Below are positions 10,803 to 22,799 of a stretch of 64,000 nt of DNA, piece by piece; position 1 is the first letter of the stretch; the number at the start of each line of letters is the position of its first letter. Where the stretch lies: positions 15,602,247-15,666,246 of the forward strand of contig CM025854.1 of assembly GCA_003952965.2 (NCBI GenBank), in the 5' to 3' direction. The position numbers were made by a program, and so were the translations under genes. This DNA comes from Morella rubra. Taxonomy: Eukaryota > Streptophyta > Magnoliopsida > Fagales > Myricaceae. Under the pieces are notes generated by a model, which searched no databases, was not told the origin of the DNA, and saw only the letters and a list, made by a program, of their open reading frames with translations.

Positions 10803-13110
10803 ATGTCTAATAGAAAATATGAATTTGGATATGAAAAGCTAAAAAAGAAACGAAAAATTGAAAAACTGATTCAATCTCAAAAAGGAGCACTTGATAAATT
10901 TGTAATTAATCAACAAAATAATACTTCAAGTTCTAATCAAATATTAACTTGAAATATCAAATAAAAATGACACTAAGGATGAATACAACACCCAAACATT
11001 GGAAGAAACAAATAAAGAATCAGAAAAAGATGAGATAAGTGAAAAAAGTGTAAACAATGATCAAATATCAAAAAATATATTAGTATTTATGATCCATGTA
11101 ATTGAAAAAATATTGACATAAACCTAAGAGATTTACTAATAGAAAGAGGCCCAATGAGAGATAATGATTTAAGTTTTCCTAAACATGAAAATAATTGACA
11201 TTTCTCTACAACATATTATATCTAAAAATTACAAAATGGAGAAAAAGATGATAGAAGATGGCTAATATATTCAAAAGATTCTGATAAATTGTATTGTTTT
11301 GGTTGTAAATTATTTAGCTCAAACTCTAACATTAATCAATTAGCCAATGAAGTAGGGATTGGAAAAATCTTAGTTTTAGGCTTAAAAGTCATGAAACCAC
11401 CAACCAACATATTAATAATATTAATACATGGATTGATTTAGAAATGAGAATATCAAAAAATTCGAAAATAGATAAAGACATTCAAGAACAAATCAACAAA
11501 GAAAAAGATCATTGGAGAAAAGTGTTATTTAGAATTATTGCTATTGTAAAAAATCTTGCTAAAAACAACATAGCATTTCACGGTAAGAATAAAAAAATTT
11601 ACCAAAGAAATAATGGAAAATTCTTAAGCTTAGTTGAAATGATTGCGGAATTTGATCCAATAAAGCAAGAACATGTTTGACGTATTAAACATAGTGAAAT
11701 TTAGAACCATTATCTTGGACATAACATACAAAAAAATTGATTCAAATTTTAGCAAGTGAAATTAGAACTACAATTATTAAAAAAATCAAAGAAATGAAAT
11801 ATTTTTCGGTTATACTTGATTGCACTCCCGATGCAAGCCATCATGAACAAATGACTATTATATTACTGTGTAGATACTTCAAAAAGCCCAATACAAGTTG
11901 CAGAATATTTTCTAGAATTTTTAGAAGTAGATGACACCACAGGAAAGGCCTTTTTAATGAACTTATAGTATAGTAAAAAAAATATGAACTTATATTAATG
12001 ATATAAGAGGACAAGGATATGACAATGAGTCTAATATGAAAGGAAAACAACAAGGTGGACAAAAAAGACTATTAGATATAAATCCTAGGCCATTTTACAC
12101 ATCTCGTGGCTGTCATAATTTAAACCTACTACTTTGTGACATGGCTAATTCATGCCCTAAAGCTATATCTTTCTTTGGAGTGGTACAATGTGTATATCAT
12201 TGTTTTCTTCCTCTACAAAAAGCTAAAAAATTCTACAAGATAATGTACCTATATTAACTCTTAAACCACTATTGCAGAAACGTTGGAAAACTTGTATTGA
12301 AAGTGTGAAAGCAATAAAATTTCAAGCTTTAAAAATAAGAGATGCTTTAGTTCATTAAGCGGAACAAAATTACGATCCGAAAACAAAGAGTGAAGCCACA
12401 TGCTTAGCTACATTTGAGTTTGAAAATTTTGAATTTTTGTTAGGTATAAATATTTGGTATGATATATTGTTTGCTGTTAATTCAATTAGATAAGAACTTA
12501 CAATCTAAAGACATGCATATAGATGTTGCTATTGATCAATTGAAAGGTCTTATTTCTTATTTAAAAATTATATAGAAAATGGATTCACTTTTGCTTTGAA
12601 TTCAACTAAAAATTGCAATTGAAATGGGAATAGAACCTATATTTCCTAAAAGGCAAGTAATCCACAGAAAAAAAAAAAAAAAAAAAAAACAATTTGATCA
12701 AAATACTGATAATGAAATAATACAATCAGTAGAAGAATCTTCTAGAGTTGATTATTTTATATATATAGTAGATCATGCTATTTCTTCAATTGAAAATAGG
12801 TTTGAACAATTTACAATCTATGAAAATATTTTTGGTTTTTTATTTAATTTGAAAAATTGAAGGATGAGGATGACTTGAAAAAATATTGTCTTGTACTTGA
12901 AAATACTTTAAAACATGAAGATCATGCTGATATTAATGGTTTAGATTTATTTTCAGAATTGAAAGTCTTAAAAGAGATTTTAAAAATAGAGACTTATATT
13001 CTAATTGAAACATGAAGCTGTATAAAAAGATTAGATTCTTTTCCAAATGCAAGTATCGCCTATAGAATATTGTTGACAATACCTGTAACTATTGCTTCTG
13101 CATAAAAAGT
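10803..13110 (+). pseudogene. hAT transposase relic (TTF-zinc-finger/DUF4371/dimerisation type)
   Basis: In order the plus strand shows MSNRKYEFGYEKLKKKRK (10803), a TTF-type finger region reading LIERGPMRDNDLSFPKHE and YCFGCKLF (about 11130-11320), and a DUF4371 region (GKFLSLVEMIAEFDPI at about 11610). NMKGKQQGGQKRLLDINP (12034) with CHNLNLLLCDMANSCPKAISFFGVVQ comes next. The hAT dimerisation start, LLTIPVTIASA, is at about 13065-13100. This is the ZMYM-like hAT transposase layout of plants. Many stops and frameshifts and a 22-A run at 12668-12689 destroy it. The dimerisation domain breaks off after its first motif. Confidence 0.8.
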
Positions 13111-13130
13111 TTTTTAAAACTAAAATTAAT

Positions 13131-14195
13131 AAAATCATTTTCACATTGTAAGAAATCGCTTATTAGTACTCATTGTCGTACATTAAACAATTCAGAACCC
13201 AAAGGCAGTAATTGTAGCTTGCATGCATCTTGTTCACAAAAATCTCCATAAAGACAAAAAGAAAGGAAAAAAAATTATTTTTATTCCATAAAAGACTTGA
13301 TGCGTTCTTTAAAAATTTATTAAAATTTCTTTTTAAAAATAGATCTAGTTAAAATTTTGAGGTGTAGGAGTTGGTGAAAAAGTGAAGATAGTTTATGAGT
13401 GCTAGTGAAAAAGTTAAGAGATATAATATTTGAATGAATATTATAATAAAAAAGAATAATTTGATGAGGAGAAAGATATTATTTTGTAATTTTTTTAATT
13501 ATGGTCAAAATTTTGAGTGCCAAAATCTCTCAAATACTACAAGTTTGGGCGCTATTACAATAGATCACTCGACCTAACTCTGAACCGAAATTTTTTTTAC
13601 TCAATCACAAATCGTCACGGGTCATAACAAATAAAAATAAAAATAATTTAATTTGTATATATTAGCGGAGTTGGGTTGAGTTTTTTATTTTTATTTTTAA
13701 ATCCAATGAATTTTTTAAAATTATACATAAATTCATTGAGTAAATATAAATTTTCCTAAAAGAAATTCTTCCACTTTCATATCCGTCTTGCGCAAAGATT
13801 TTTTCAGGGAGCATTGAAGAGAGCTAGATCTCACTAATCTGTATCCTCGAATAGATCTTGAAGGCATGGGCTTGAACCTAATTTGAACATCCACCTATAT
13901 CAGAAGAATTGCTTTGCTTGGCCAGTACGACCCACAAAGACTGGATCCCATTGCTTTCAGACAACGTAAGATAATACCACTCCAGCCAGTTGGGAGTGGA
14001 CTCTTGTGGCTTTTCTATTGTAGTTTTTCGTTGTTCTCTACGGTTCGTTGTTGCCATTTGATTTGTGCACTCTTGCATCTGATGTAACTTTTGATAGCCC
14101 ACTTGGTTTCAAAGTCTAAAAATAAGGGTATCTAAGAATAGTGAGTGTGAGGACTGGAGGTTTGTGAATCATACTCCTCGCCTCTAAAATCAACA
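13131..14195. other. AT-rich spacer
   Basis: No recognisable gene. The right part of the hAT element and the displaced outer part of the copia 1 LTR would be expected here, but I could not recognise either. A 74-codon minus-strand frame at 13878-14102 has no known motif. Confidence 0.3.
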
Positions 14196-14480
14196 CACTA
14201 CAAGAAAATTGACATTAGGTGTCAAAACAAATTTTGTCACCAGATCATGCCCTTATCTATCAAAATAAAAATTTCATTGCGCAAGGTGTGACAAGAATTA
14301 CAAAACTGTCCAAACGTCCTTAAAAGCCGTCCGCATGATATTCAGGGGTGACAAAAGGCAAAACATCACATATTCGTGACTAAAAGCAATTGTCAGCATC
14401 TGCAAAAGCATCCGAACAGTCTGCTAAGACGTGTACATCGTTTGGGAGATAAAGCATTGTTGTCACCCATCAGTGACGCA
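14196..14480 (+). mobile_element. CACTA-type transposon left terminus
   Basis: CACTACAAGAAAA at 14196 is the classic plant CACTA terminal inverted repeat. It is followed by subterminal GTGTCA/TGTCACC/GTGACA phrases in both orientations up to about 14480, as expected for CACTA subterminal repeats. The three bases before it are ACA. A candidate opposite terminus of similar subterminal wording is at 33316, also flanked by ACA. No transposase was recognised in between. Confidence 0.6.
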
Positions 14481-15929
14481 AGTCAAATCGTCACAAAATC
14501 TACATCCTCGTTTGTACGGTCTGACATAAAATTCTGAATGACTGGGACAATCCACGCATAATTGACACGCGTCTATTTCAGATGACCGTGGAGAACAGCT
14601 GTGTGCAACCGCAAGGTTTGAAATAGCCGGGACCGTGAAGACCTCTAGCACAACCTTATAGTAATGGACGTCACTGTTAAACTGAGATTGCAGTCTATGA
14701 GAGGATCGTTAAGCAACAAGTTTTTCTAAGTAATATACACGCTCAGGCTCTTTTATTCACACAAGTAGTAAAAAAAAAAAAAAAAGAGAACTAGCAGCTG
14801 CCTATGTACATACTACAAAAAGTACACAAAGAAAACTATAGGGCAAGACTAACTATGACAGAATAAACTAGACCCATGTTCTCGTCTTCAGAGCCACTTA
14901 TATCTGATAGGTCAACAAAGTCGTTAGAGTTCGGGGTGATTCACCGATGACCCCGACCTTCAAACAACACATCTAAGTCTCTAGTAACCCAAACATGAAA
15001 TGTTAACACCAAAATAATCTGTCCATGGCTTACAGCCTTCGTGAACTCTCCTAAGAACACTTCAAATATATGTTCAAAGCATTTAACAAACAACGGTGAG
15101 TCCAAATGACTCAGTAAAGCCAAGTGGTTAGTAAAACAGATAGCAGATAGCTTGAAAAGAAAGACATTGAAGAAACTCGTTCATTAATGCAATAAAAGGT
15201 GAAAAAAAGGGAAAAAACTCAATTCTTTAATAATGAACTTTCCAATTTTCAACCACCACTGCTCTCACTCCCAGAGTGAAATATCCTAACAAATGATCTT
15301 TCCGCGTACGACGGAGCGGCTAAAATGACACAACAAGTGGTACATATCCTCTTGTGCACAGTACTGTCATGTCTTCAAAGTACACGTTAAGTATGCGTGT
15401 CTCATGTCAACGTCCATACATATCATTCAAAATATCCAACACCTTAACCATACTTGAACCTAAACCATCTTTCCCATAGTACAAGATTAAGGATGCATGT
15501 CTCATGTTAACGCCCATACATATCATTCATGATATGCAAAACCTTAACTTGTTTCCATCACAAAAACATTACTCAAAAGAAAGATGTTGTGAAGGAAAAA
15601 CAACACCTCTATTTCTCGGTTAAAACCCGACTTAATCACCACGTAGAGAAAAAACTAATTTTGACATAATCAAAGATAAAGAATATTTTCAAAAGAATAT
15701 GTTAAAGCTTTGAAAAATAAATTTTGGAAATTTTTTGAAAAGAAACGGATCAAAGTTGAAAAACACTTGAAAATGAATTGAACTTTAAAAACGATAATAT
15801 TTTGAAAAGACGAGCTTGTTCTTCATCAAAAACACGAAAAACATGACGAACACGAAGAACAATAGGAATATGAAAAATGCTAACAACATCAATAGATGCT
15901 AGAATAAAAACACAAGAGATTCACAAAAT
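14481..15929. other. Spacer with a 99-bp-period direct repeat
   Basis: No gene is recognisable. A direct repeat (15388-15447 and 15487-15547) shares TCTCATGT(C/T)AACG(T/C)CC and ATACATATCATTCA. A poly-A run lies at 14769-14785. The small minus-strand frames at 14463-14651 and 14941-15123 show no domain. Part of this block may be the interior of the CACTA element starting at 14196. Confidence 0.35.
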
Positions 15930-15989
15930 CATCTTGAAAACTAAGTGAGACGGTCAGGGGATGAGACTTCGTGAAGATGTCAATAAGTT

Positions 15990-17540
15990 AATTGATAGAA
16001 GTAACGGCTCATAAGTGAAGAGTGCCATCGCTCAAATGTTGTCGGAGTAAGTGGCAATCAATCTCGATATGCTTTTGTACACTCATGAAAAACATCATTA
16101 TGGGCAATCTGAATAGCACTCTGATTGTCATAGTGAAGGGGAGAACTAGAGAGCTGAGGGGCATCCATGTCAGTCAGTAGGCAGCGTAATCATAGGAGCT
16201 CAGAAGTAGCATCAACAAGCATGCGATACTCAGCCTCAGTAGTATAACGAGCAACAGATATCTATTTCTTACTCCTCCATGAAATAAAAGAAGAGCCTAG
16301 TAAGAAGTAGTAGCCTGTGGTGGAACTACGATCTGTATGATCACCTGCGCAATCTACATAGGAATAGGCACAGAGGTCAAGAGAATAGTGAGATGAGAAA
16401 TGGAGGCCACGAAATAGAGTTTCCTTGACATAACGAAGAATCCAAAGGATGACAGCATAATATGGAGAATGAGACTGGTACATGAACTAACTAACCATGT
16501 GAACAGCATAGGCAAGGTAGGGCCGTGTAAAGGTAAGATAGATAAGACTACCAACCAATTGTCTATAGAGAGTAGCATCAAACAAAGACACACCATCAGT
16601 GAGGTTCAAACAAGCATTATACTGGCTGTCTTACTATCAGGCAGGTCGGCCCTAGAAATAAGGTCTGAAGCATGTTTGGCTTGAGAGAGGTAATAACCAT
16701 CAACATAGATGGTGATTTCAATACCAAGAAAATAACTCAGAATACTCAAGTCCTTCATCTCAAAATGCTGACCAAGAAAATCCTGAAGACCACGAATTCC
16801 AACTGTATCATCACCAATGATAATCATAACATCCACATAGAGTAGTAGAAGAATAGTCCAAGTAGTAGTTTTTCGGATGAATAAAGCAGAGTCATAAGAA
16901 CTGAGTGTAAATCCCTATTGGGTGACCACGGAGCTAAACTTGGCAAACCAAGCATGTGGAGCCTGCTTAAAACCGTAAAGAGTACGACGAAAGCGGCAAA
17001 CTTGGTGGGGAGGGTGTTCATAGCCGGGAAGAGGCTGCATATAAACTTCCTCAGGAAGATCACCATTGAGAAAAGTATTTTTGACATCCATCTGAAATAA
17101 CGACCAATGTCGAACTGCAGCAACGATAATCAAAGATCTAACAGAGGTAAGTTTGACAACAGGAGCAAAAGTCTCCTCATAATCAATATAGTACTTTTGA
17201 GTGAAGCCCTTCGCAACAAGACAAGCTTTGTGTCATTCAACAGATCCATCTACTCGAGTCTTAATCTTGTAAACCCACTTACATCCCACAACAAACTTTC
17301 CAAGAGGCAAATCCACCAATTTCCAAGTGTGAGTTTTGATAAGAGCATCTAATTCATCAGACATAGCTTTTTGCCAAATAAGGTGAGAACTAGCCTTACG
17401 ATAAGTACAAGGCTCGTGGAGAGTGGCAAGGGCAAAAGAGCAATGATAATCTTGTAGATGTGCAGGAGGAGCTCTTACCCGAGATGAACGACAGGTGTCA
17501 ATGGGAGGTGGTGGTGTAAGGGGAAATAGTAGGGATAGAG
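15990..17540 (-). pseudogene. Copia 2 reverse transcriptase and RNase H
   Basis: The minus strand reads the pre-RT linker (MSDELDALIKTHTW, VGCKWVYKIKT), motif A with its Asp present (FQMDVKNTFLNGDL), LYGFKQAPHAWF, then LLLLYVDVMIIIGDD, where the catalytic YVDD box has become YVDV. RNase H is represented by DCAGDHTDRSSTTGY, TEAEYR and YDNQSAIQIAHND. Stops occur after the VVTQ segment (near 16915) and in several other places. Without the second YVDD aspartate the polymerase would be inactive. Confidence 0.85.
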
Positions 17541-18517
17541 GATCTTGAGGTGACAGATAACGCAGTAGTGGAATGAGACAAAACCTAATGGATTAAAGCC
17601 TCAATGTCTGCTATTGTAAGAGAAGTGGGCTGAGAAGAGGACTCGAAAGCCAATGAGTCAATAGAAAGAACCACAGTAGTCTGCAGGAGAAGGTCTCGAG
17701 AGGTGTGATCCTGTTTTCTTTGTAACTTCAAACAATCTTTGATCATATGACCAGCTTCTTTATAGTAGTTGCAGAAAACCTTTTTAGAAGATGAATAAGG
17801 TTGTGGTGCAGAATGAGTGGAAGAGGACCCAGAAGCAGCGGCCATAACAAGATCATCTGTAGACTAAATCTGCATCGTAAAACGACAATTCTCCTAAGAA
17901 ATTCACTTAGCAACTACAATGTCCATAGTAAGAAGTGGGGCAAGATGCACCAGAGATGCTCGAGTAGATTCAAAAGCATCTTGGAGAGCCATCATGAAGT
18001 GCAAGAACTTCCTACAGTCACGATACTGAGCAAAAAGCTCAATGTCATGTGTGTAACGGAACTAGGGTTTTGCAGCAGCTAATTGATCCCAAAGATTAGT
18101 CACTTGAGAATAAAAATCAGGGATAGACTAACCTGGTTCCTGACGCAGCTGGTAAATTTTTGTTTCAAGTTGAAACTGAAGTGATGCATCATTGGTATAG
18201 TTGTAGCAGTTCACCTACAAGTCCCATGCAGCCTTTGCACTGTCAAGTTTCAGAAGAAGGCTGTGAATGGAAGGAACTGAAGTGTTGATGAACCAAGATA
18301 GAATTTTGCATTGAATGCTTTCCCATTCCTCCAAGCGATTGGCATACTCTGTGGCAGTCTCTAATCAAAGCTTTTCAGGTTGAGGAAAAGCCCCAGATAC
18401 ATAGCGCCAAAGTTTCCTCCCTTTAAGAAAAACTGTCATAGTTGAAGCCCAAAGATTGTAATTTGTCCTATCCAAAATGATCTCAATAGGCCGAGTGACA
18501 TCATTTGAGGAAGACAT
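17541..18517 (-). pseudogene. Copia 2 gag
   Basis: The start codon is at plus coordinate 18515-18517. The N-terminus carries ILDRTNYNLWASTM and KLWRYVSG, followed by the UBN2-type core (ANRLEEWESIQCKIL, QLETKIYQLRQEPG) and a zinc knuckle FCNYYKEAGHMIKDC near 17745. Its second cysteine is Tyr (usual C-x2-C-x4-H-x4-C), so zinc binding is probably lost. Several in-frame stops are present. The frame runs through IADIEALIH and TALSVTS and then joins linker sequence at about 17540, which marks the deletion junction. Confidence 0.8.
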
Positions 18518-19170
18518 ACTCGAGGGTCCAAGAAAATAAACAGATCTGAAAAGCCAACCAAAAAAGGCAACGGTCAAAGTCAACCAAAAGTCAACGTGAC
18601 ATGTCACTAGGGATGTGGCAGCTGAGGGGAAGTGGAACTGGGCTGGGCATCAATAAGAAAGCCCAGAAAGGGAATCCAAGATAGAAAAGTCCAAAGACAA
18701 GGCCCAAAGAGAAGACCCACTATGCTGACCTAACAAGAGATAGGACCAAACCTGCAGGCGCGTGGAGCGACGCAAAAAATCTTCACAAAATCTTACAAGA
18801 GCGTGTATAGACGCGTACGGCAGAGGATTGACTTGAAATTTTACCAAACTGAAGAGGGTTGATGGACAAAAAACACCTTTGAAATGCTCCAAAAAGACAA
18901 GGCCAATGTCGGGACAGTGAGGGACAAGAGAAAAACACAGCAACTGGAATCTCTCACAAGGAAGGAGGCTAAGAAGGGCACCAGAATTCTGGTGGCTCCA
19001 ATACCATGTAAAAAGAATGCAAGCAAAAGAATTTGAGAGAATTCTATGTATTTCAATATGTATAGAATTGTACAAGGACTGGCCTATTTATAGGTGAAGA
19101 GGTATGAGACCCCAACTTCAAGACTAGTAGCATCGATCAGTTTAGGTTTCCTTCCATGTCAGTTTAGACA

Positions 19171-19640
19171 TTAAAATTTTACTTTTTGACTCATAAGTTT
19201 TTGCACTATCTTGAATTATTGAGAAAGGAAATGTATGGTTGATTTGATTAAAATTATGTCTAAGGTGAGATTTTCCTTTAGCACTTTTTTGTTCATCTTT
19301 ATTAATAATTTAAATGTTATATTTATTGAATTTTAATAGTGTTAAATCTTTCTTGTTCAAGCAATTAATTAGTATCTAGCTAAGAATGTCATTTTTGGTG
19401 TCAATTATGCTACTCATTTTTGTTTGTCTAAGAGTAAAACCATGAAATTAATATATATGTGGAAAAAGTATACGATTGTTAAATAAATTGTAGGATGAGG
19501 CCTGAGTTATATCTAAAAGGAAGTGTAGGGTAGAAATAGGAATATGAAACAATAGGGGATGAACTTGAAATTAAAATGGAAGAAAAAAAAAAAAAAAGAG
19601 AAAACTGCCGCACAATTGAACCAATCAAGGTGGGCATTAC
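19171..19640. other. AT-rich spacer
   Basis: No gene or clear transposon end is seen between the copia 2 LTR and the gypsy-like LTR. It contains a run of 14 A at about 19585-19598. Confidence 0.3.
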
Positions 19641-22600
19641 TAACTAAGTTAGGGGTAGAATAGTCTTTCCTAGCTTACACCTTGTCTTCTTCCCTTCAAT
19701 GCCACTTCCCTTTTCTATTTGCTGTTTTTCATCACGCACGCACACAAAAATACAAGGAGAATGTCGAAGCCAAAGAAGAAGAAAGAAGAGAAGAAGAGGG
19801 AGAAGAAAAAGGAGAAGAAGGAGTTCGGTTGCAGCAAGGGAAATCAAGAGGAGAAGCCAAGGTAAAATCTAGCATCTAGACCTAGAATTCTTAAGGGACC
19901 CGTGAGTTATTTGTGTATTTCTTGGTGGCAAAATACTTTTCTTTTCTTGCTGTTAATGGTGGGTTGTTTCTGCAATTGAGTTGCATGTTGACGTTAAGGA
20001 GTTTGTTAGTTGAAAGTGTTAAAATTGTGAGGATATTGGGAGACATGCATGGACAGATGAGAAAGTTGCAAGGTTGGGAGAATTTCTTTGTGCAAGAAGT
20101 TGATATTGACAGATATTGCCGTGTGATTTAATTAGATGACTATGAAAATTTTGTTGCAGGTTGATTGCTGGGTTTCTAGTTATTGGAAGGCATGCGAACT
20201 ATGTTCTCATTTAATTGGCTGAAAATGGAAGGTTAGTGCAGAATGTTAATGTGGAGAGTTTTTTTTAGTTTCTATAGAGATGGTGTTTTGCATTTTATGA
20301 GATGAGAAGATGTTGTTGTGATCGAAAATAAAGAGATCAGTAGAATAGATTTTTGGGCATGTTGCTGGAATTTTAGTGCAGAAGGTTATCGATGGAAACT
20401 TTTAGTTTTTTGCATAAATGTTGGTTGTCTTCTCTATTTTGTGTTAGACGTGGTTAGATATAAATCTAATCAGATATAGTTGGTGCTAGGAAGGCTATTA
20501 GGAAGAGAATCACTGCCATTTAATCAAGCTAAAAGCAGTGAATGGAGTTTTGGAACATTCTATAGAAACTATCAAAGTATAGAGTTCCTAAGTGGATTAA
20601 TGCTGGAACTTGCTATGTTGAGGAGAAGTTAGATAGATGTTTGTTTGATGAATAACCAATAAAGTGCTGAAACTAAAAAGCATATAATCAACTGGTGCAT
20701 GCTGAAAATTATTTTCTGCAGATCATAAAGCTTGAATTAGGAGTAAGTATTGATGTGATTTCTTTAATATTTTGATCTGTGAGAGAATTTTATGTTATAG
20801 GCCTATGAAATACAAAGATTTTAAGCCATACTTCAGGTGATTCCGATAAATATTGAGCAAGTTATGGATTTTTAAAGTTCAGATATCAAGCTGTCAGCAG
20901 CCTTGCACGTCCAGATTTCTTGCTCGTTCCAAGTATTTTTAAGTGATCAATTTAAGTCCGATTTTTATGGGTCTGGTCTTGAATTTTAAGTTTATGAAAG
21001 AGGAACATTTTAAGATAAATTTCGTGTGATTTATATGTGTATTGAATAAGTTATGGTGTTTTGAAAATCGAAGGTCATGCTGGAGACAGCAGTACTGTTT
21101 GCTCTAGATTTTTATCTGTTACGAAGTGTTTTTGAAAATGTAAATTAGTTCCGATTTTTATGACTCTTATCTTCAAATTTAAGTTTATAAAAGCATAAAA
21201 TTTGAAAAGTAATTTCGTGCAATTTGAAGCTATGTTGTTGAAGTTATGAATTTTTGAAGTTGGAGATGTTGAAGCTGTCAGCTTGGACGCCCTCAGCAAC
21301 TTGCATTTTCGAATAAATCTTTTGAGTGGCAAATGAGCTCTAAATTACCTGAAATTTTAATATGTTATAAATCTAGTGTAAGGATCATTTTGGCATCCAA
21401 GTTTAATGGGTTCAGCAACATTAAAATAGAGTTTTACATTATAGAACCAGTACTGCTGGTTAGTAAAGAAAATATGTGAGTTAATATGATATGTTTTTTG
21501 AAATGAATGATTATTTGCTGCATCAAGTGAATCTCTAAATATTTAAGTGACGACATTAGTATGACTCATTTGTAGGCAAGGCACCACCATAAGCTCGAGT
21601 GGATAAAGGTAAGTGGAAAAATTATTTTTTTCGAAAACTGGAATGATACACAGCATGAATAGTCATCAAGCACGTCATGAGCATTTGCATTGATTTTCTC
21701 AAAAGGAAGAAAGGGAAATTTTATGCAAATGAAAGTGAGATTTTATGCTATGTTATGGGCTAAATAGGATGGTCGGTACTGTACCTAAGTAAGATAGGTG
21801 CATCCACTCGAAGGACGAATGCGAGAAGGATGGGTGACTCCTAAGGAGAAGGATGAATGTGAGAAGGATGGGTAGTCCTTGAGGTATGTGCAACCACACT
21901 GAAGGACGAATGGGAGAAATGGACCTCTGAGGGTGTGTCTAGCCATTAGGCCTAAAGCCACAACATGGCTAGTTTGACCAAATGACATGTTCCAAGGGAA
22001 AGGGGAACAGTTCCGAAGGGAATGCACAACCCTGACTTCAGGGGTAAATGGAGCAAGAGAAGTAGCCAAATAAAGATGAAAAGACTTTTAAGCAAATTTT
22101 CATGTACAAGAGTCTCATACATAAACATGCATTTATTTTTGGCATATATATACTTTCATTCGTGATCATGCTTGTCATGCATATCAATTCATTAATCATC
22201 CTTACTGAGTCATTCGACTCATAGTATTTTCAATTGTATCATTCCAGATGATGTTCCAAGTGAAGGAACTCATGAGGAGAATCTAGAACCTGAGAGGGGG
22301 CTGTCGAGGGTGCCCTCCCCTAATTCGCAATTACATGTAGATCCTTAATTTTTGAAAAAGCTGATATGAACCTCCCTAGTGATGTTGTCGTGGTCTATTC
22401 AGGCTACGAGACCAACTTAAGACTCTAAGCAACTTATATTTTGAACCATGATGTAATATAACTTATTGCTTTGAGTTATTGCCTTGGAGATTAGATTTCT
22501 AAATGTTTCTCTATGCGTGTTATTTGATATAGTTATACGTTTTTATTATGCGTATATTTATTTACATATTCGTACACTACGTAAGAACGCCTAAAGGTCA

Positions 22601-22799
22601 ATGTGTCAGCTTACGATAAGAAAATAAACTTTTGAGTAGCAATGTCATAAACTAAAAGTAACTCATATTTTCTAAATTAGTAATAGCAGGTTATTAAAAA
22701 AGATCCGCTGCAATGTTAGTTAAGTGCGCTTGAGAGTTCGTCATGGTGAGCTCTCAAGGCTGCCATTAGTCCCCTTCAGACTTGCATTCAGGCGTGACA
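19640..22799 (+). mobile_element. Ty3/gypsy (Tekay/Del-like) LTR block
   Basis: The block has the wording of long plant gypsy LTRs: an AG-rich leader near 19770-19860, AAGTTATG...TTTTGAAGTT-type internal repeats, and a CTTACTGAGTCATTCGACTC stretch near 22200 followed by CAGATGATGTTCC. It ends GGCGTGACA at 22799. The same end, with variation, occurs at 35456 (minus) and 62867 (plus), and the last of these is followed by a primer-binding site and gag. No primer-binding site follows here, so it is probably a solo or truncated LTR. The left edge is approximate. Confidence 0.55.
20857..21345. repeat. Imperfect ~180-bp direct repeats inside the gypsy LTR
   Basis: Three consecutive segments share AAGTTATG..TTTTGAA, a CTGTCAGC or GACAGCAG phrase, TCCGATTTTTATG, and (T)GAATTTTAAGTTTAT with AATTTCGTG. 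They begin near 20857, 21048 and 21238. Similarity is clear but imperfect, which points to an old expansion within the LTR. Confidence 0.6.

Larger units (their letters stand above)
9493..13130 (+). mobile_element. Decayed hAT transposon inserted in the copia 1 LTR
   Basis: The left end, CAGGAGCGGCTCCAGC, matches the CAG(A/G)GGCGG-type terminal repeat of plant hAT elements and is followed by a GGGCCCC/AGGCCCC-rich segment usual for this group. It lies inside the 5' LTR remnant of copia 1, so it arrived later. A transposase relic runs from 10803 to about 13110. I found no matching right terminus or 8-bp duplication, so the 3' end is lost or too diverged. The end coordinate marks the last recognisable coding similarity. 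Confidence 0.75.
15930..19170 (-). mobile_element. Internally deleted Ty1/copia retrotransposon (copia 2)
   Basis: Gag (17585-18517) is followed on the minus strand directly by the linker and reverse transcriptase, with no protease or integrase in between. The primer-binding site TGGTATTGGAGCCACC lies at 18991-19006, and the 5' LTR therefore runs outward from 19007 (plus-strand TGTAAAAAGAATGC). The LTR outer edge is unclear, and 19170 is an estimate. After the RNase H end near 15990 I find no matching 3' LTR, so the element is also truncated on that side. Confidence 0.8.

Noticed and set aside
9485..13080. 8-bp duplication around the hAT element at 9493
   Set aside because: The left flank CGTGTTGA has no clear partner. 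A TGTTGACA near 13070 lies inside the transposase relic and is not a boundary.
18650..19075. 141-codon minus-strand frame
   Set aside because: It overlaps the copia 2 primer-binding site and LTR, so it is untranslated leader read in a chance frame.
19682..19879. Glu/Arg-rich 65-codon frame
   Set aside because: It is the purine-rich leader of a gypsy LTR; GAAGAAG runs naturally read as Glu/Lys.
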